A stretch of DNA of 64,000 nt from Endozoicomonas sp. G2_2 (GTDB lineage: Bacteria > Pseudomonadota > Gammaproteobacteria > Nevskiales > Salinisphaeraceae): NCBI RefSeq assembly GCF_017744135.1, contig NZ_JAGHQU010000003.1:62001-126000 (forward strand), given 5' to 3'. The notes beneath the pieces were generated by a model. The model was not told the origin of the DNA. It worked only from the letters and a program-made list of their open reading frames with translations, and made no database searches. The position numbers and the translations under genes are program-made. Shown here piece by piece: positions 1 through 9,332 of the stretch. Position 1 is the stretch's first letter. Each line of letters starts with the position of its first letter.

Positions 1-593
1 ACTTCGTGGCGCCTGAGTGGAACTGGCAGGCGGTGCTGTTCATGATTCCGGTCGCGATCGCGCCGGCGATCGAGCACTTCGGCGATATCGTGGCCATCCG
101 CTCGGTAACCGGGCGCGATTACCTTAAAGATCCCGGCATCGACCGCACCATGCTCGGCGACGGCCTGGCGACATCATTGGCCGCCTCGCTCGGCGGGCCG
201 CCCAATACCACCTATTCAGAAGTCACCGGCGCCGTCACCCTTACAAAAGCCTACAACCCGGCTTTGATGACCTGGGCCGCGGGCTTCGCCATCGTCTTCG
301 CCTTCGTCGGCAAGCTCGGGGCGTTGCTTGCCAGCATTCCCACGCCGGTGATGGGCGGCATCATCGTGCTGCTGTTCGGCGCGATCATTGTGGTTGGCAT
401 GAACAGCCTGGCGAAGTCCGGCGAGGAACTCACCGAGCCGCGCAATCTGGCGGTCGTGGGCATCATTCTGGTCACCGGCGTCGGCGGACTGAGCTTCTCG
501 GCTGGGGAATTCACGCTCGAAGGTATCGCCCTTGCCGGGGTGCTCGGCGTCGCCCTCAACTTTGTGCTGCCGAGAACGCGCGCCGCGCGCTAG
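1..593 (+). CDS. uraA: Uracil/xanthine permease (NCS2 family), C-terminal part
   Basis: Integral inner-membrane nucleobase:cation symporter, cut by the left edge of the window; the reading frame is open from base 3, so the true start lies upstream. About 196 residues remain, with several hydrophobic segments. The NCS2 substrate region is recognisable: an IEHFGD segment near the visible start (the position of the first binding glutamate in E. coli UraA) and NTTYSE further on (the position of the second). Uracil is the likeliest substrate by resemblance to UraA, but xanthine or uric acid cannot be excluded from half a protein. The next gene, a monooxygenase, starts 82 bases later and looks functionally unrelated. 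Confidence 0.85.
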   Translation, partial: FVAPEWNWQAVLFMIPVAIAPAIEHFGDIVAIRSVTGRDYLKDPGIDRTMLGDGLATSLAASLGGPPNTTYSEVTGAVTLTKAYNPALMTWAAGFAIVFAFVGKLGALLASIPTPVMGGIIVLLFGAIIVVGMNSLAKSGEELTEPRNLAVVGIILVTGVGGLSFSAGEFTLEGIALAGVLGVALNFVLPRTRAAR

Positions 594-675
594 AGAGCCG
601 CGGCTGCCGCCGCAATATTGACAGCGTGCGATGTAACGGTATTAACTGCGGCGTTGCAACAGACCGGAGGAGTCC

Positions 676-2181
676 ATGCCGCAGCAGTCCGCACGCACGT
701 CCGAGGCCGTCGACCGGGATGCTCTGCACCGCGACGTTATCGTCATCGGCGCCGGGTTTTCGGGTATCAACGCGGGGATCCGTCTCAAGGCCGAGGGCAT
801 TACCGATTTCATCATCCTCGAGCGGGCAGACGATGTCGGCGGCACTTGGCGTGACAACACCTACCCGGGTTGTGCCTGCGACGTGCCCTCGCATCTGTAT
901 TCCTACTCCTTCGAGCAGAACCCGGACTGGTCGACGACCTATTCCGGTTCGGCGGAAATCCAGGCCTATATCCAGCACTGTGCCGAGAAATACGGCCTGC
1001 ACGAACACCTGTATTTCGGCGTGGGCATCGCGCACGCCGCCTTCGACGACGACCGTGGGCTCTGGCATCTAACGGCCGACGACGGGGCCGTATACACCGC
1101 GCGCGCAGTGATTTCGGCGGTGGGCGGGCTCGTCGAGCCGTCCACGCCGAACTTCGCTGGCATGGACGCATTCACCGGCGAGATCATGCACACCGCGCGC
1201 TGGAAGCACGATGTATCGCTGGCCGGCAAGAAGGTCGTGATCATCGGCACCGGCGCCAGCGGTATTCAGGTGATTCCGTCGATCGCACCGGAGGTCGATC
1301 GGCTGACCGTCATTCAGCGCAGCGCGCCCTACGTACTGCCCAAGGCCGACAAGGCCCTGCCGGAACTGATGAAGAAAACGTTTCGGCGTCTGCCGTTTGC
1401 GCAAACCGCCTTCCGACGCGCGATCCTGGCGATCACGGAAGGGCTGGTCGGCCCGGCCGTGATTCTCGACTCGCCGCTGGCCACCGGCATGAAGAAGCTC
1501 GCCCTCTGGAACATGCGCTCGGCGGTCAAGGATCCGGTGCTGCGCGAAGAACTCACGCCGGACTACGAAATCGGCTGCAAGCGGGTGCTGTTCGCCAGCA
1601 ACTACTATCCCGCGCTCACCCGGGACAATGTGTCGGTGGAGACCGAAGGCGTGGATCGTTTCACCGCCAACGGCGTACGTCTCGCCGACGGGCGCGAGCT
1701 CGAAGCCGACGTCGTGATCACCGCGACCGGCTTCAAGATCAATATCGCCGAGCCGCCGTTTCCCATTTTCGGTAACAACGGTGAATCGCTGGCAGACAAA
1801 TGGGCCGGGCCGGGCGGCAAGGCCTACAAGGGCGTGGCCACGGCCGGCGTGCCCAACTGGTTCTTCATGCTTGGGCCGAACACCGGGCCCGGTCACACCT
1901 CGGTGCTTATTTATACCGAAGCCCAGGCGCGCTATATCACCCAGGCGATCCGTACCCTGCTGAAGCAGGATCTCACCGCCATCGCGGTCAAACCGAAAGT
2001 GATGCGTCGCTACCACGAGAAACTGCAGAACCGGATGCGCTATACCTCGTGGACCTCCGGCTGCCAGAGCTGGTATCTCGACGAACACGGCGAAAACCAC
2101 ACGCTGTTTCCCGGGCTGGCCACCGAATACGCGCTGTCCATGCGCCGCTTCAAGCTCGGCGAGTACGAGGTGGCCCGTTAG
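676..2181 (+). CDS. Flavin-containing Baeyer-Villiger-type monooxygenase
   Basis: Predicted cytosolic FAD- and NADPH-dependent monooxygenase of 501 residues, inserting oxygen next to a ketone or oxidising a related substrate. The N-terminal Rossmann motif GAGFSG (residues 25-30) binds FAD, GTGASG (191-196) binds NADPH, and the family fingerprint FTGEIMHTARW (166-176) matches the Baeyer-Villiger consensus FxGxxxHxxxW. A GGTW segment at about 55-58 is also typical. ATG 676 follows a ggagg sequence at about 666-670. It is monocistronic and ends at a bidirectional terminator. The substrate cannot be read from the sequence; cyclic or steroid-like ketones and long-chain ketones are both possible in this family. 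Confidence 0.88.
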   Translation: MPQQSARTSEAVDRDALHRDVIVIGAGFSGINAGIRLKAEGITDFIILERADDVGGTWRDNTYPGCACDVPSHLYSYSFEQNPDWSTTYSGSAEIQAYIQHCAEKYGLHEHLYFGVGIAHAAFDDDRGLWHLTADDGAVYTARAVISAVGGLVEPSTPNFAGMDAFTGEIMHTARWKHDVSLAGKKVVIIGTGASGIQVIPSIAPEVDRLTVIQRSAPYVLPKADKALPELMKKTFRRLPFAQTAFRRAILAITEGLVGPAVILDSPLATGMKKLALWNMRSAVKDPVLREELTPDYEIGCKRVLFASNYYPALTRDNVSVETEGVDRFTANGVRLADGRELEADVVITATGFKINIAEPPFPIFGNNGESLADKWAGPGGKAYKGVATAGVPNWFFMLGPNTGPGHTSVLIYTEAQARYITQAIRTLLKQDLTAIAVKPKVMRRYHEKLQNRMRYTSWTSGCQSWYLDEHGENHTLFPGLATEYALSMRRFKLGEYEVAR

Positions 2182-2221
2182 GGGGTGTTGTCTGCCGCTT
2201 GCTTGCGTAAAGCTCAGCCAT

Positions 2222-2258
2222 AAAAAAGGCCCGCTCCGGTTGGAGACGGGCCTTTTTC
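2222..2258. terminator. Bidirectional rho-independent terminator
   Basis: An 11-bp perfect stem, AAAAAGGCCCG at 2223-2233 and CGGGCCTTTTT at 2247-2257, with a 13-base loop. It has A-runs on one side and T-runs on the other, so it can end both the monooxygenase (plus) and the aminotransferase (minus), which converge here. Confidence 0.85.
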
Positions 2259-2291
2259 GCTGCCGCCGAATCCCGAGGGCGGATCGCTGGT

Positions 2292-3482
2292 TTACTTCAC
2301 CACGTCCGCGATGGCGTTGCAGACATAGTCGAGGTTGTCGCCGCTCAGGCCGGCGACGTTGGCGCGGCCCGACTTGACCATGTAGATGCTGTGCTTGTCG
2401 CGCAGGGCTTCGACGTGTTCCGGCTTGAGGCCGGTGAACGAGAACATGCCGCGCTGCTCGGCGACATGGGCGAAGCGCTCGTCGAGCCCGTGCGGGGCCA
2501 GCGCCTTGACGAAGTCGCTGCGCAGGCCGTTGATGCGCCCGCGCATCTCGTCGAGCTCTTTGTGCCACAGGGCGGTGAGTTCGTCGGAGTTGAAGATGGT
2601 GGCGACGATGGCGCTGCCGTGGGCCGGCGGGTTGGAATAGTTCTCGCGCGCGGTGATCGCCAGCTGCGAGCGCACGTCTTCCATGTCGTCGGCGTCCTTG
2701 GCAACGGCGATGAAGCAGCCGGTGCGTTCGCGATAGATGCCGAAGTTTTTCGAGCAGGACTGAGTGACGATCATCTCGTCGAGCGTGTTCGCCAGCAGAC
2801 GCACGCCATAGGCGTCTTCGTCGAGGCCGTCGCCGAAGCCCTGGTAGGCGAAGTCCACGAGCGGCAGCAGCTGGCGTTCCTGGACCACGGCCAGCACCTG
2901 CTGCCACTGGTCCTTGGACAGATCGAAGCCGGTGGGATTGTGACAGCAGGCGTGCAGCAGCACGACGTCACCTTCCGGAATCTGCTTGAGCGCGCCGAGC
3001 ATGCCGTCGAAGTCGAGCCGGTTGTCGGCATCGACATAGGGATACTTTTCGATATTCAGCCCGGCCGCACCGAACACGCCGAGATGGTTCGGCCAGGTCG
3101 GGTCGGACAGCCAGATCGACTTGCCGGGCAGGTTGGACTTGATGAAGTCCGCGGCCAGACGCAGCGCGCCGGTGCCGCCCGGCGACTGGGTCGCGCTCGC
3201 GCGGTTATCGGCCAGCACCTGGCTGTCGGCGCCGAACACCGTGCGCAGGACGTGGCTGCCGTATTCCGGATCGCCGTGCGAGCCGATATAGGCCTTGGTC
3301 TTTTCGTTCTCGATGAGCAGCTTCTCGGCTTCCTTGACCGCGCGCATGACCGGCGTGATGCCGGCTTCGTCGCGATAGACGCCGACGCCGAGATCGACCT
3401 TGTTCGGGTTGCTGTCGTTCTTGAAGGCCTCGATCAGCCCGAGAATGGCATCGCCGGGGACTCGCTCAATCGATTCGAACAT
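2292..3482 (-). CDS. tyrB: Aromatic-amino-acid / aspartate aminotransferase
   Basis: PLP-dependent class I aminotransferase of 396 residues, the normal length for the AspC/TyrB group. It exchanges amino groups between aromatic amino acids or aspartate and 2-oxoglutarate in the cytosol. The PLP-binding lysine is K245 in SCSKNFGIYRERTG. HNPTG (181-185), the SDPTWPNH segment (126-133) and the N-terminal GVGVYRDE are the usual I-gamma landmarks. ATG 3482 begins the conserved MFESIERVPGD. The TyrB versus AspC assignment rests only on overall resemblance. It is followed by the shared terminator at 2222-2258, and 46 bases separate it from the chemoreceptor upstream, which runs the same way. Confidence 0.88.
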   Translation of the reverse strand: MFESIERVPGDAILGLIEAFKNDSNPNKVDLGVGVYRDEAGITPVMRAVKEAEKLLIENEKTKAYIGSHGDPEYGSHVLRTVFGADSQVLADNRASATQSPGGTGALRLAADFIKSNLPGKSIWLSDPTWPNHLGVFGAAGLNIEKYPYVDADNRLDFDGMLGALKQIPEGDVVLLHACCHNPTGFDLSKDQWQQVLAVVQERQLLPLVDFAYQGFGDGLDEDAYGVRLLANTLDEMIVTQSCSKNFGIYRERTGCFIAVAKDADDMEDVRSQLAITARENYSNPPAHGSAIVATIFNSDELTALWHKELDEMRGRINGLRSDFVKALAPHGLDERFAHVAEQRGMFSFTGLKPEHVEALRDKHSIYMVKSGRANVAGLSGDNLDYVCNAIADVVK

Positions 3483-3528
3483 CCTGTCGCATTCCTCGTG
3501 TTTCGCCGCGCCCGCGGGACACGGGCGC

Positions 3529-5226
3529 TTACTTCGTGGCGTAGTTTAACCCCTGCGACAGGGCGCTGCCGAATGCCGGAACGGGCGCCGCGGCTGGCGC
3601 TTCGGCCGACGTCTGCGGTGCGGCATCGGCGGGTGCCGCCACGTGCTCGGGTTTGTAACCGATGCGCACCCCGCCCCAGTGGCGCCCGCCAATGAAGATC
3701 GGCACCGACAGGTCGTGCATCACTTCGCCGGTATCGCGCTTGTAGGTCTGCACGAGCAGCGCCTGGGTATGCGCGCCGCAACGCGAGCCGGTGGCGTCGT
3801 CGAAGATCCGCTTGTGGCGACTGTGCTTGAGATCGGTTTCGTAGTCGCCGGTTAACGTCTGGCTGCAGTGCCGGTTGTGGGTCGGGATATAGCCGCGCTG
3901 GTCGCAGGCCATCACGTACGCCGCCTGAAGTGTTTCGAGGATCGGCTCCTGAATCGCCGGCAGATGGCGATCGGTGAAGCTGTCGTAGGCGGTGCGGTAT
4001 TTGGGTGGATTGGTGCCGTCGATGGGTTCGTAACGGCCGTCGAACAGGCCGGATTCGGTCAATTCGCCGTTCTTGATCGCGCGCTCGAACAGCTTGCCGA
4101 TCGCATCCGCGGCCTGGCGGGCCTGGATATAGACCTGCTGGTGGCGGCTGTCGAGGCGCTGCTGGGCGAGTTCGCCCTCGACCGCTTCTGCTGCGCCCAT
4201 GAGCGACTGTGCCTGCTCGGCCAGCGCGTGCATGTCGCGATTGCCGTCGACGATATGCGCCTGCAGCGTGCCCAGCGTCTGGACAACCTGCCGGCCGTGG
4301 CCGCGGGTGTCGTGCATGGCATCGGCGATGCCGGCGATCTCGGTATCGACGGTGTCGAAGTCCTCACTCATGGTGGTGAGCTGCGCGCCGACCGATTCCA
4401 CCTCGCTTGCGCGTTCGCTCACCCGGCGCATGAGATGACCGATGTTGTCGACCACCTTCTGGCTGCTGGCGCCAATTTCCTCGACGAGGGATTCGACCTG
4501 CTTTGTGGCATCGGCGGTGCGCCGCGCCAGCCCCCGCACTTCGCCGGCCACCACCGCGAAGCCGCGGCCGTGTTCGCCGGCGCGTGCCGCCTCGATGGAG
4601 GCGTTGAGCGACAGCAGGTTGGTCTGTTCGGCGATTTCCTCGATCAATCCCGTGACGCTGCGCACGCTGTCGGTCTTTTTGCTCAGCGTTTCCAGCATTT
4701 CGAGGGCTTCTTCGGACCGCTGGGCCAGTGCCGACATCTCGACGATCACGTGCTCGAGGGCGTCGCGGCTGTTCTGACTGGCGCCGCGCGAGCGGCTGGC
4801 CAGTTCCGAGACCTGGCTCGCGCTGGCCGATACCTGTTCGATCGCCGCGGTGATCGATTCCATGCGCGAGACCGCATCGCGCACGATTGCGTCCTGTTCC
4901 GTCAGCCGGCCGGCAAGGCGGTCCGCATGTTGGGAGACCTCCGCCGAGGCAATGGCCGTGTGCCCGCCGCGTCGCACCAGCCGATGCGCCATGCGCCGCA
5001 GCGAGAGATAGTCCCGGGCCGACGCCGAGAGGCCGAATGTGCCGATTCGCGCAAGACCGGATTCGTCGCTGGCGTGGATACGCCCGAGGCGGTCGAAACT
5101 CAGCCCCGCCAGCAGGCCGAGCGCGATAACCGCATAGATCGCCCATGCGTTATCGACATAACGCGCGACGGCGAGTGCGGCGAGCACGAAAACAAGCGAC
5201 AGCAGCAGTCCGATCCAGCGTTGCAT
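3529..5226 (-). CDS. Methyl-accepting chemotaxis protein with C-terminal sensor-like domain
   Basis: Inner-membrane chemoreceptor of 565 residues feeding the CheA/CheW pathway. Two hydrophobic segments (about 5-22 and 27-44) lie close together, leaving almost no periplasmic domain. The coiled-coil signalling region follows, with its hairpin tip around 200-225 ([23 protein letters not shown]). Unusually, a globular region of about 150 residues (about 375-528, ending in [15 protein letters not shown]) follows the coiled coil; I read it as a cache/PAS-like sensor placed after the output domain, a layout seen in some other proteobacterial receptors. The tail is Ala/Pro-rich and has no xWxxF pentapeptide. 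ATG 5226 is chosen over an upstream GTG because GGAGGA sits just before it and a sigma28-like promoter lies 28 bases upstream. Confidence 0.85.
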   Translation of the reverse strand: MQRWIGLLLSLVFVLAALAVARYVDNAWAIYAVIALGLLAGLSFDRLGRIHASDESGLARIGTFGLSASARDYLSLRRMAHRLVRRGGHTAIASAEVSQHADRLAGRLTEQDAIVRDAVSRMESITAAIEQVSASASQVSELASRSRGASQNSRDALEHVIVEMSALAQRSEEALEMLETLSKKTDSVRSVTGLIEEIAEQTNLLSLNASIEAARAGEHGRGFAVVAGEVRGLARRTADATKQVESLVEEIGASSQKVVDNIGHLMRRVSERASEVESVGAQLTTMSEDFDTVDTEIAGIADAMHDTRGHGRQVVQTLGTLQAHIVDGNRDMHALAEQAQSLMGAAEAVEGELAQQRLDSRHQQVYIQARQAADAIGKLFERAIKNGELTESGLFDGRYEPIDGTNPPKYRTAYDSFTDRHLPAIQEPILETLQAAYVMACDQRGYIPTHNRHCSQTLTGDYETDLKHSRHKRIFDDATGSRCGAHTQALLVQTYKRDTGEVMHDLSVPIFIGGRHWGGVRIGYKPEHVAAPADAAPQTSAEAPAAAPVPAFGSALSQGLNYATK

Positions 5227-5253
5227 GACGAATCCTCCCGACGGATACGGCAA

Positions 5254-5281
5254 CCATCGGCGGTGGCAGCGCGGAACTTGA
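5254..5281 (-). promoter_or_regulatory. Sigma28 (FliA)-like promoter for the chemoreceptor
   Basis: Read on the minus strand: TCAAGTTC (5281-5274), a 12-base spacer, then GCCGATGG (5261-5254). This resembles the flagellar sigma28 consensus TAAAGTTT-N11-GCCGATAA, with 6 of 8 matches in the -10 element. A transcription start near 5247 would leave a leader of about 20 bases carrying the ribosome-binding site. The promoter before the FliD-chemoreceptor fusion at 59626-59653 has the same 12-base spacing. Confidence 0.6.
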
Positions 5282-5383
5282 GCAACGACGACATGGCCAG
5301 ACGCGGCCTGGGCGACGCGGCTCGCGCCCACGATTCGGTGGCCGGGTCACGATCTGACCCACCGGGGCGGCTAGGCTCGCGCC

Positions 5384-7468
5384 ATGTCCGACGCCGCCTA
5401 CCTCGAAGATCTCAACGAAGCCCAGCGCGAAGCCGTGACCCACGGGGTGACCATCGACGGGCGTTTCGATGCCGACCCGCTACTGGTGATCGCGGGCGCG
5501 GGCAGCGGTAAGACCCAGGCCCTGTCGCATCGCGCCGCGCATCTGATCCTGTCCGGCGTGGATCCGCGCCGGATTCTGCTGCTGACCTTTTCGCGGCGCG
5601 CCGCCGACGAGATGAGCCGGCGCGCGAACGGCGTGGTGGAAGCAGCAATGACGGCACGCGCGGGCGCGGGCAAAGGCCAGCGCCACGGTGTGACGCTGCC
5701 CTGGGCCGGTACGTTTCACGCCATTGGCGCGCGGCTGCTGCGCGAGCATGCCGAACAGGTGGGGCTCGACAGTCAGTTCTCGATCCTGGATCGCGGCGAT
5801 GCCGCCGACCTGCTCGACGTCTGCCGCCAGGCGCTGGATCTCGGCCGCGGCAAGACCCGCTTTCCGCGCAAGGACACCTGTCTGGGCATCTACTCGCAGG
5901 TGGTCAATCGGCGCGACACGCTCGCGCGCGTTCTGGCGACGCGTTATCCCTGGTGCGAGCCGCATCACGACGCGCTCAAGCAGCTGTTCGCGGCCTATAC
6001 CGAACGCAAGCTGGCGCAAAGCGCGCTAGACTACGACGACCTGTTGCTGTTCTGGGCGATGATGCTGGAAAGCAACGCGCTGGCCGAGCAGGTCGCGGGC
6101 CGGTTCGACCAGGTTCTGGTCGACGAGTACCAGGACACGAATCTGTTACAGGCCGCCATTCTCAAGCGCCTCTGCCCGGAAGGACGCGGCCTGTGCGTGG
6201 TGGGGGACGACGCCCAGGCGATCTACGGTTTCCGGGCGGCCGAGGTGGCCAACATCCTTGGTTTCGCCAACGATTACCCGGGGTGTCGTACCGTCACGCT
6301 GGCGCGGAATTACCGATCCACGAACGCGATTCTGGATGCGGCCAATGCCCTGATCGGCGAGGCGAGTGCGGGGTATCGCAAGGATCTGTTCGGCACCCGC
6401 GGCACGGGCATCAGGCCGCGCCATGTCACCGTGCGCGACAGCGTCGACGAGGCCCGCTACGTCGTCGAACAGGTGCTCGAACGGCGCGAAACCGGGGTCG
6501 AGCTCAAGCAGCAGGCCGTATTGTTTCGCAACGCCCACCACGCCAACGACGTCGAGATCGAGCTGATCCGTCGCGATATCCCGTTTCGCAAGTATGGCGG
6601 CCTGAAGTTTCTCGAAGCCGCCCATGTGAAGGATCTGCTGGCGCTGCTGCGCCTGGCCGAGAATCCGCGCAACGAGATCGCCGCGCACCGCGTTTTCCAG
6701 CTCGTGCCGGGGATCGGGCCGGGCACCGCCCGCCAGGCGTTCGAACACCTGCAGGCGCATAACGATTCGCTGTCCGCACTGGCGACGTTTAGGCCCGGTC
6801 GCGGCGATCGCACCATGTGGCAGGCGCTCGCCGGGCAGCTGGCGGAGGCCGCCGCGGCGGATTGGCCGGCCGGAATCGAACCGCTGGCGCGCTGGTACAA
6901 GACGACACTGGACGAACGCTTCGAGCCGCCGACCACGGCGCGCGCCGGCGATATCGACGACCTCGTGCGCATGGGCGGCCAGCACGCCGACCGTGCTGCA
7001 TTTCTCACCGACCTGACGCTGGACCCGCCGTCCGCGACCGGCGATCACAACGACGACGCCGAGCTCGACGAGGATTATCTCGTGCTCTCGACAGTGCACA
7101 GTGCGAAGGGGCGCGAATGGGACAGCGTCTATCTATTGCACGTGGCCGACGGCACCTTCCCCAGCGAATACTCGGCGGACAGCGACGCCGCGCTCGATGA
7201 GGAGCGCCGGCTGATGTATGTGGCCTTCACGCGCGCGAAGAACGCGCTCGATGTGGTCTCGCCGCTGCGCTACTACGTGACCGAACAGCACCGCCACGGC
7301 GACCGCCATGTCTACGGTGCGACGAGCCGCTTTCTGACCCCGGCCGTGATGCGATGTTTCGACGCGGTCACCGACGCCAGCGTGCCGGCGCGCGCGTGCG
7401 CGTCCGGGGTGCTCGCCGCCGGCCCGCGTGTCGATCTCGCGGCCGGTGCCCGCGCGCTCTGGCAGTAG
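5384..7468 (+). CDS. UvrD/Rep-family ATP-dependent DNA helicase
   Basis: Superfamily 1A 3'-5' DNA helicase of 694 residues. The Walker A motif GAGSGKT is at 38-44, the DEYQDTN Walker B/motif II at about 247-253, and the motif III/IV region (VVGDDAQAIYGFRAAE) follows. Near the C-terminus STVHSAKGREWDSVYL and EERRLMYVAFTRAK are motifs V and VI. It is close in length to Rep and UvrD, and lacks the AddA/RecB nuclease domain, so a repair or replication-restart role is most likely. It is transcribed away from the chemoreceptor, with 157 bases between them, and ends 10 bases from the convergent glycosyltransferase. Which paralogue it is (Rep, UvrD or a third member) cannot be settled from the window. 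Confidence 0.9.
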   Translation: MSDAAYLEDLNEAQREAVTHGVTIDGRFDADPLLVIAGAGSGKTQALSHRAAHLILSGVDPRRILLLTFSRRAADEMSRRANGVVEAAMTARAGAGKGQRHGVTLPWAGTFHAIGARLLREHAEQVGLDSQFSILDRGDAADLLDVCRQALDLGRGKTRFPRKDTCLGIYSQVVNRRDTLARVLATRYPWCEPHHDALKQLFAAYTERKLAQSALDYDDLLLFWAMMLESNALAEQVAGRFDQVLVDEYQDTNLLQAAILKRLCPEGRGLCVVGDDAQAIYGFRAAEVANILGFANDYPGCRTVTLARNYRSTNAILDAANALIGEASAGYRKDLFGTRGTGIRPRHVTVRDSVDEARYVVEQVLERRETGVELKQQAVLFRNAHHANDVEIELIRRDIPFRKYGGLKFLEAAHVKDLLALLRLAENPRNEIAAHRVFQLVPGIGPGTARQAFEHLQAHNDSLSALATFRPGRGDRTMWQALAGQLAEAAAADWPAGIEPLARWYKTTLDERFEPPTTARAGDIDDLVRMGGQHADRAAFLTDLTLDPPSATGDHNDDAELDEDYLVLSTVHSAKGREWDSVYLLHVADGTFPSEYSADSDAALDEERRLMYVAFTRAKNALDVVSPLRYYVTEQHRHGDRHVYGATSRFLTPAVMRCFDAVTDASVPARACASGVLAAGPRVDLAAGARALWQ

Positions 7469-7478
7469 GGGCGGCGGT

Positions 7479-8486
7479 TCAGGCCGGTCGCGCCGCCCAG
7501 CGACCGCCGCCGGTCTTGCGGCTGTCGTGGCCTCCTACGGGCCGGGCGACCGGGTTCTGGGTTGCGCCGGGATTCATGCGCTCGGCCAGCCCCAGCTGCG
7601 CTCGTCGGTCCCGGGTCTCGTGGCGCAATGGGCTGTGCAGATAGCTGGCGCGATTGCGCTGGTAGTCCGGCATGTCGAGACGCGGATTCAGGTGAATGCC
7701 CACCGCGCTGCGCACGAGGCTTGTGGGCCGCCCGCCGTAGCGGTTGAGGCGATTGCGCAGGTTCGAATCCTCGCCGCCGGTGCCGGCAAAGCGCTCGTCG
7801 AACCCGTTCACGCCGAACAGCAGACCGCGGTCGACGGAGAAGTTGCCGCCGAGCAGGCGCGGGCGGGTCGGCTTGCGGCAGGCGATATGAAAGCAGGCCT
7901 TGCTGTGGCGCCAGAAAAGCCGGCGCGTGTGCTCGGCGGCAAAGGCTTCGACCGCGGCCCGGCATCGCAGGCTCTGGCGACGCATGGCGAATAGCGTGCG
8001 ACTCTGTGCCGTGGTCAGGCGGGCGTAGTCGCCTACGGCATAGCCCATCGGGCGGTAGGCCTGGCGGTGTCGCGCAACCCAGTCGGGCGGCGGCATCACG
8101 TCGCCGTCCAGAAACAGCAGCTGCTGGCCGCGGCTGGCGAGAATGGCACTGTTGAGCGCAACCGTCTTGCGGAATCCGCGATCGGCCTGGGTATGCACGC
8201 GGATTGGTGGCAGGCCCTCGAGTCGGCCCATGGCGTCGATGAGCGCGAAGGTATCGTCGGTCGAGCCGTCGTCGGCGATCAGCATCTCGTCGGGCCGTAC
8301 CGTCTGCTCGGCAATCGCGCGCAGCGTGAGTTCGAGCGCGCGCGGCTGGTTGTAGGACGACACGATGAGGCTGATCGACTCCGGCGCCTGCCATGTGCGC
8401 TGGAACAGGCCGGCGCTTGTCGTATTTTCGTTGTCGGGCACGGGGTTTTCCTTGAACACGTCTGTCTTGTCAGACCACGGGTTCAA
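7479..8486 (-). CDS. Family 2 glycosyltransferase
   Basis: Predicted GT-A fold, nucleotide-sugar-dependent glycosyltransferase of 335 residues. SLIVSSYNQ at about 39-47 and ADDGSTDD at 71-78 form the nucleotide-binding start, and DGD at 127-129 is the metal-binding DxD. LGGNFSVDRGLLFGVNGFDERFAGTGGED is the acceptor-side region with a catalytic ED pair, as in galactosyltransferase-like GT2 enzymes. There is no transmembrane segment. No polysaccharide or LPS genes adjoin it, so the acceptor is unknown. Upstream is a clearly AT-richer gap, and the C-terminal 40 residues are basic and low in predicted order. An N-terminal methionine at 8486 is the first in frame; I see no better one. Confidence 0.82.
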   Translation of the reverse strand: MNPWSDKTDVFKENPVPDNENTTSAGLFQRTWQAPESISLIVSSYNQPRALELTLRAIAEQTVRPDEMLIADDGSTDDTFALIDAMGRLEGLPPIRVHTQADRGFRKTVALNSAILASRGQQLLFLDGDVMPPPDWVARHRQAYRPMGYAVGDYARLTTAQSRTLFAMRRQSLRCRAAVEAFAAEHTRRLFWRHSKACFHIACRKPTRPRLLGGNFSVDRGLLFGVNGFDERFAGTGGEDSNLRNRLNRYGGRPTSLVRSAVGIHLNPRLDMPDYQRNRASYLHSPLRHETRDRRAQLGLAERMNPGATQNPVARPVGGHDSRKTGGGRWAARPA

Positions 8487-8706
8487 GAATGTGTTCCCTT
8501 TCTTAAAGGACGATGACGAAAATGCATCGATTCGCGAAGATTTCGTCTTCGGAAACGATTGTTACCCCTCCGTCGTTCGACTTGCCGTATTTGCAAGTTG
8601 CTGAAATGGAATGCGGTCCGCGCGCTAACGAATCATGACGATGGTTTTAACGTAAATTTTATGCGGCGACCAATAAATCATGCGCGATTTTGTGATCGTC
8701 GTCTTT
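8487..8706. other. AT-rich intergenic region
   Basis: No gene found in these 220 bases. GC content by hand count is about 48, 52 and 38 percent in the 60-base lines from 8521, 8581 and 8641, clearly below the flanking genes. A small hairpin (CGAAGA 8535-8540, TTTCG loop, TCTTCG 8546-8551) lies in it. It presumably holds the promoter of the glycosyltransferase, and it also abuts the 3' end of the deaminase gene. Confidence 0.5.
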
Positions 8707-9150
8707 TCAACGCCCGATATCTTCATGCCAGAGATCCGGGCGCTCGGCGACGAATGTCTCCATCAGCGTCCGACAGGCCGGGTCGTCGAGTACGCGAACG
8801 CTGACGCCGCGCTCGGCGAGCAGCGCTTCCTCGCCCATGAAGCTCGCGTTCTCTCCGATCACCACGTGGGGTATGCCATAGAGGAGGATCGCGCCGCTGC
8901 ACATCGCGCAGGGCGAGAGCGTGGTGTAGAGCGTCACGTCCTTGTAGAAGGCGCCGGGCCGACGACCCGTGGTCTCGAGCGCATCCATCTCGGCATGCAG
9001 GATCGCGCTGTCGTTCTGGACGCGGCGGTTGTGGCCCGCGCCGACGATCGCGCCGTCCTTGACCAGTACGCAGCCAATGGGCACGCCGCCTTCGTCGCGC
9101 CCTTTGCGGGCCTGGGCCACGGCCTCGGCCATGAATCGTTCGTCGTCCAT
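8707..9150 (-). CDS. Cytosine deaminase, yeast FCY1-like (CDA fold)
   Basis: Zinc-dependent nucleobase deaminase of 147 residues, probably converting cytosine to uracil. The zinc site is HAEMDA (His52, catalytic Glu54) with SPCAMCSGA (Cys81, Cys84). The remainder follows yeast cytosine deaminase unusually closely: an LYTTLSPC strand, a YGIP segment, an IGEN segment, and an ERPDLWHEDIG tail recalling the yeast ERPQDWFEDIG ending. That makes FCY1-type activity more likely than guanine deaminase or TadA. Bacterial CodA is an unrelated amidohydrolase. ATG 9150 starts the protein; the gene stands alone. A uracil-type permease lies 8 kb away, which fits pyrimidine salvage only loosely. Confidence 0.82.
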   Translation of the reverse strand: MDDERFMAEAVAQARKGRDEGGVPIGCVLVKDGAIVGAGHNRRVQNDSAILHAEMDALETTGRRPGAFYKDVTLYTTLSPCAMCSGAILLYGIPHVVIGENASFMGEEALLAERGVSVRVLDDPACRTLMETFVAERPDLWHEDIGR

Positions 9151-9332
9151 CGATATTCCCGCGATATAAAAGCCCGAGTCTAAGGCGTTCGCGCCCGCAT
9201 CGACATATTGGCCGGTGCATATGTCGTGCCGCCTCGGTAGTTATCCGGGGTAGGCATTGCGGTCGCGATCGGGCTACAAAGACACGAGCGATATTCAGAC
9301 AGCGCGTGGCCGTACGCCGGAGCCCACAAGCC

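Noticed and set aside
1069-2907. 612-codon minus-strand frame
   Set aside because: Covers parts of two recognised genes and an obvious terminator; a composition artefact.
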